Assembly: GCA_902781895.1 (NCBI GenBank)
Contig: CACZLA010000024.1
Location: forward strand, 1-52,621
Length of the DNA: 52,621 nucleotides
From: an uncultured Lachnospiraceae bacterium
GTDB lineage: Bacteria; Bacillota; Clostridia; Lachnospirales; Lachnospiraceae
Reading direction: 5' to 3'
How positions within the stretch are numbered: position 1 is the stretch's first letter; every line of letters begins with the position of its first letter. Positions 51,102 through 52,621 of the stretch are shown here, one piece after another. A program made the position numbers and the translations under genes. Under the pieces are notes generated by a model that did not search any database, was not told the origin of the DNA, and saw only the letters and a program-made list of their open reading frames with translations.

Positions 51102-52205
51102 CTAAACGTTAAATTTAAAGAGAACCACATCTCCGTCTTTCATCACGTACTCTTTACCCTCCTGACGGACAAGGCCTTTTTCCTTTGCAGCTGTCATGCT
51201 GCCCTCACGGATCAGATCATCATAAGCGATAACTTCAGCCTTGATAAATCCTCTCTCAAAATCAGAATGAATCTTTCCGGCAGCCTGAGGAGCTTTTGTT
51301 CCTTCTTTTATGGTCCAGGCTCTCGACTCCTGCTCTCCTGCAGTAAGATAACTTATCAGACCGAGAAGTGTGTAGCTGGCCTTTATCAGTTTATCAAGAC
51401 CTGACTCCTTAAGTCCCAGATCTTCAAGGAACATTGCTCTTTCCTCATCATCAAGCTCTGATATTTCTGCTTCCATCTGAGCACATACGGTAAACACCTG
51501 TGCATCAGTTTCAGCTGCATATTCACGGACTCTCTTTACATAGTCATTAGAAGCACCGTCATCAGCCATATCGTCCTCGCCCACATTTGCTGCATATATA
51601 ACCTTCTTCTCTGTGAGCAGGCAGTACTCATGCATCCATGCCTTTTCATCATCATCGGCTTCATTTATCTCAAATGTTCTTACCGGCTTGTCTGCCTCAA
51701 GATGAGCCTTAATCCTGTTCTGGAATTCAAGTTCCTTCGCAGCCATTTTATCATTTCTGGCCAGCTTATTTGTCTTGGATATTCTTCTCTCAAGAACTTC
51801 AAGATCTGAGAAGATAAGCTCAATATTTATAGTCTCTATATCTCTTATGGGATCAACCGAACCATCAACATGAACCACATCAGAATCATCGAAGCATCTT
51901 ACAACATGAACTATGGCATCACACTCACGGATGTTAGCAAGGAACTGGTTTCCGAGTCCCTCTCCCTTTGACGCACCTTTTACGAGTCCGGCGATATCAA
52001 CAAACTCTATGGTTGCAGGAGTTGTCTTTGCTGAATCATACATCTTAGTAAGTACATCCAATCTCTCATCCGGCACTGCAACTATTCCGACATTGGGATC
52101 TATAGTTGCAAAAGGATAGTTTGCTGCAAGTGCCCCTGCTTTTGTAAGTGAATTAAAAAGTGTAGACTTTCCAACATTCGGAAGTCCCACGATTCCTAGT
52201 TTCAT
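51102..52205 (-). CDS. ychF: Redox-regulated ATPase/GTPase YchF
   Basis: Obg-family P-loop ATPase linked to ribosomes and oxidative stress. MKLGIVGLPNVGKSTLFNSL (nucleotide loop), DIAGLVKGASKGEGLGNQFLANI (switch), NKLARNDKMA, a coiled coil and a TGS domain (TIKEGTKAPQAAGKIHSDF, GFIKAEVIAYDD). 367 residues from the ATG at 52205 (AGGAG upstream), the family's usual length. The longer frame from 52253 is not supported. ychF-lgt form a two-gene operon. Confidence 0.97.
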   Translation of the reverse strand: MKLGIVGLPNVGKSTLFNSLTKAGALAANYPFATIDPNVGIVAVPDERLDVLTKMYDSAKTTPATIEFVDIAGLVKGASKGEGLGNQFLANIRECDAIVHVVRCFDDSDVVHVDGSVDPIRDIETINIELIFSDLEVLERRISKTNKLARNDKMAAKELEFQNRIKAHLEADKPVRTFEINEADDDEKAWMHEYCLLTEKKVIYAANVGEDDMADDGASNDYVKRVREYAAETDAQVFTVCAQMEAEISELDDEERAMFLEDLGLKESGLDKLIKASYTLLGLISYLTAGEQESRAWTIKEGTKAPQAAGKIHSDFERGFIKAEVIAYDDLIREGSMTAAKEKGLVRQEGKEYVMKDGDVVLFKFNV

Positions 52206-52339
52206 TTTGCTATATCTCCTTCCTACGCATTCCATGTCCGCACCTACAAACACGGCACCGGAATACTTACATACACTTTATCGATACACCTTTTCAGGCG
52301 TCTCAACCAAAACTATTTCATCAAAGCTATGAAAAACTA

Positions 52340-52377
52340 TGGGCTGATACAACTTTTCTACAAGTTGCATCAGCCCA
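52340..52377 (-). terminator. Terminator of the gene at the right edge
   Basis: TGGGCTGATACAACTT pairs with AAGTTGCATCAGCCCA over 16 bp with one wobble and a short loop. On the minus strand ATAGTTTTTC follows. It lies about 41 bases after the stop codon at 52419. Confidence 0.82.
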
Positions 52378-52418
52378 TCAATGTTATCATAAATGAAGTA
52401 TCTTTTCAATCAGTGACT

Positions 52419-52621
52419 TTAAACTGAGAATAATGCCACTACATATTCACCATTCTTGTAATTTGAATGAGCCTTTCCTATACTGAATCCCATTTTCTTC
52501 ATCTCTCTAAGTAAGGTATGCATATGAATTACCAACGCCCATAACAAGTGATGGACGTGGTTTCTGTTAGTCGTGACACTTACGGGTTTCCCACTACGAG
52601 AGCTGTCCGTACCAAAACAAG
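52419..52621 (-). CDS. 3' end of an unknown gene
   Basis: An open minus-strand frame of 66 codons (partial, 5' end outside), read by hand, ending LLREMKKMGFSIGKAHSNYK-NGEYVVALFSV and followed by a good terminator, which supports a real gene end. The family is not recognised. The last 70 bases also read on the plus strand as DVVSVSRDTYGFPTTRA, which faintly resembles the C-terminus of HNH/IscB-type proteins; I cannot tell which strand is right there, and a chimeric edge, as at the left end, is possible. Confidence 0.45.
   Translation of the reverse strand, partial: CFGTDSSRSGKPVSVTTNRNHVHHLLWALVIHMHTLLREMKKMGFSIGKAHSNYKNGEYVVALFSV

Noticed and set aside
1-52621. CRISPR array, tRNA/rRNA genes, insertion sequence or prophage
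   Set aside because: No regularly spaced repeats, no tRNA arm signatures, no transposase or phage structural genes were seen.

Overview
The window looks like chromosomal DNA of a Clostridia bacterium, most likely a Lachnospiraceae member (Coprococcus/Butyrivibrio-like; the genus is inference). The evidence is a type II fatty-acid operon with a FabK-type enoyl reductase, a Firmicute-style division cluster, a GW-type wall-binding repeat protein, DUF4317 and LytTR/DUF3021 genes, a substrate-binding/GGDEF protein, and lipoproteins with Ser-Asp-Ala-rich linkers. Almost all genes lie on the minus strand. Plus-strand genes are a 93-aa hypothetical (11312), a 35-aa peptide, a Crp/Fnr-aldo/keto reductase pair, a glycerophosphodiesterase and the GGDEF protein. 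I saw no tRNA, rRNA, CRISPR, intact transposon or prophage.

Layout, left to right. 1-748 is foreign-looking: the start of a pilus platform gene (PilC/GspF/PilR type) and the C-terminus of a PilB/GspE-type ATPase, which is read in frame onto a truncated FabD. 749-7013 is lipid synthesis: acyl-CoA synthetase, then acpP-accD-accA-fabK-(membrane protein)-fabD. 7221-11176 holds tgt and yajC-lipoprotein-membrane protein-exoA. 11312-14102 has a small hypothetical, nrdR-yigZ and a GH1 glucosidase. 14257-20009 has LytTR-DUF3021-ABC-F, an ABC-2 exporter and DUF4317. 20371-26346 is accessory: a secreted wall-binding protein, a 35-aa peptide, a Crp/Fnr regulator with a frameshifted aldo/keto reductase, GDPD, MATE and ThrH. 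26460-28968 is a beta-glucan pair (secreted GH16, cytosolic GH5). 29163-36596 has radA, a small hypothetical and a purM-purN-purD-clpC operon. 36881-41221 has the GGDEF protein, a thioesterase, a coiled-coil protein and a glycosyltransferase. 41306-49849 is the dcw cluster (mraZ-rsmH-ftsL-pbp-murD-ftsW-ftsQ-ftsZ) without mraY and murG. 50142-52205 has lgt and ychF, followed by the 3' end of an unknown gene at the right edge.

Gene relationships. The acc/fab genes supply malonyl-ACP and elongate acyl chains. The division cluster couples 16S rRNA methylation, septal peptidoglycan synthesis and the Z-ring. GH16 outside, GH5 inside and possibly GH1 form a plausible route for breaking down beta-1,3/1,3-1,4-glucan. 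The LytTR/ABC genes look like a regulated export and ribosome-protection module.

The most notable observations are the FabD::pilus-ATPase junction (probably an assembly chimera, otherwise a recombination event), a likely one-base deletion in the aldo/keto reductase, a terminator-like hairpin across the ftsL stop codon, a Fur-like palindrome at the promoter of the wall-binding protein, a 19-bp palindrome in front of the GGDEF gene, a 41-bp interspersed repeat present twice with a third partial copy, and the missing mraY and murG. I did not find a system I could defend as wholly new.
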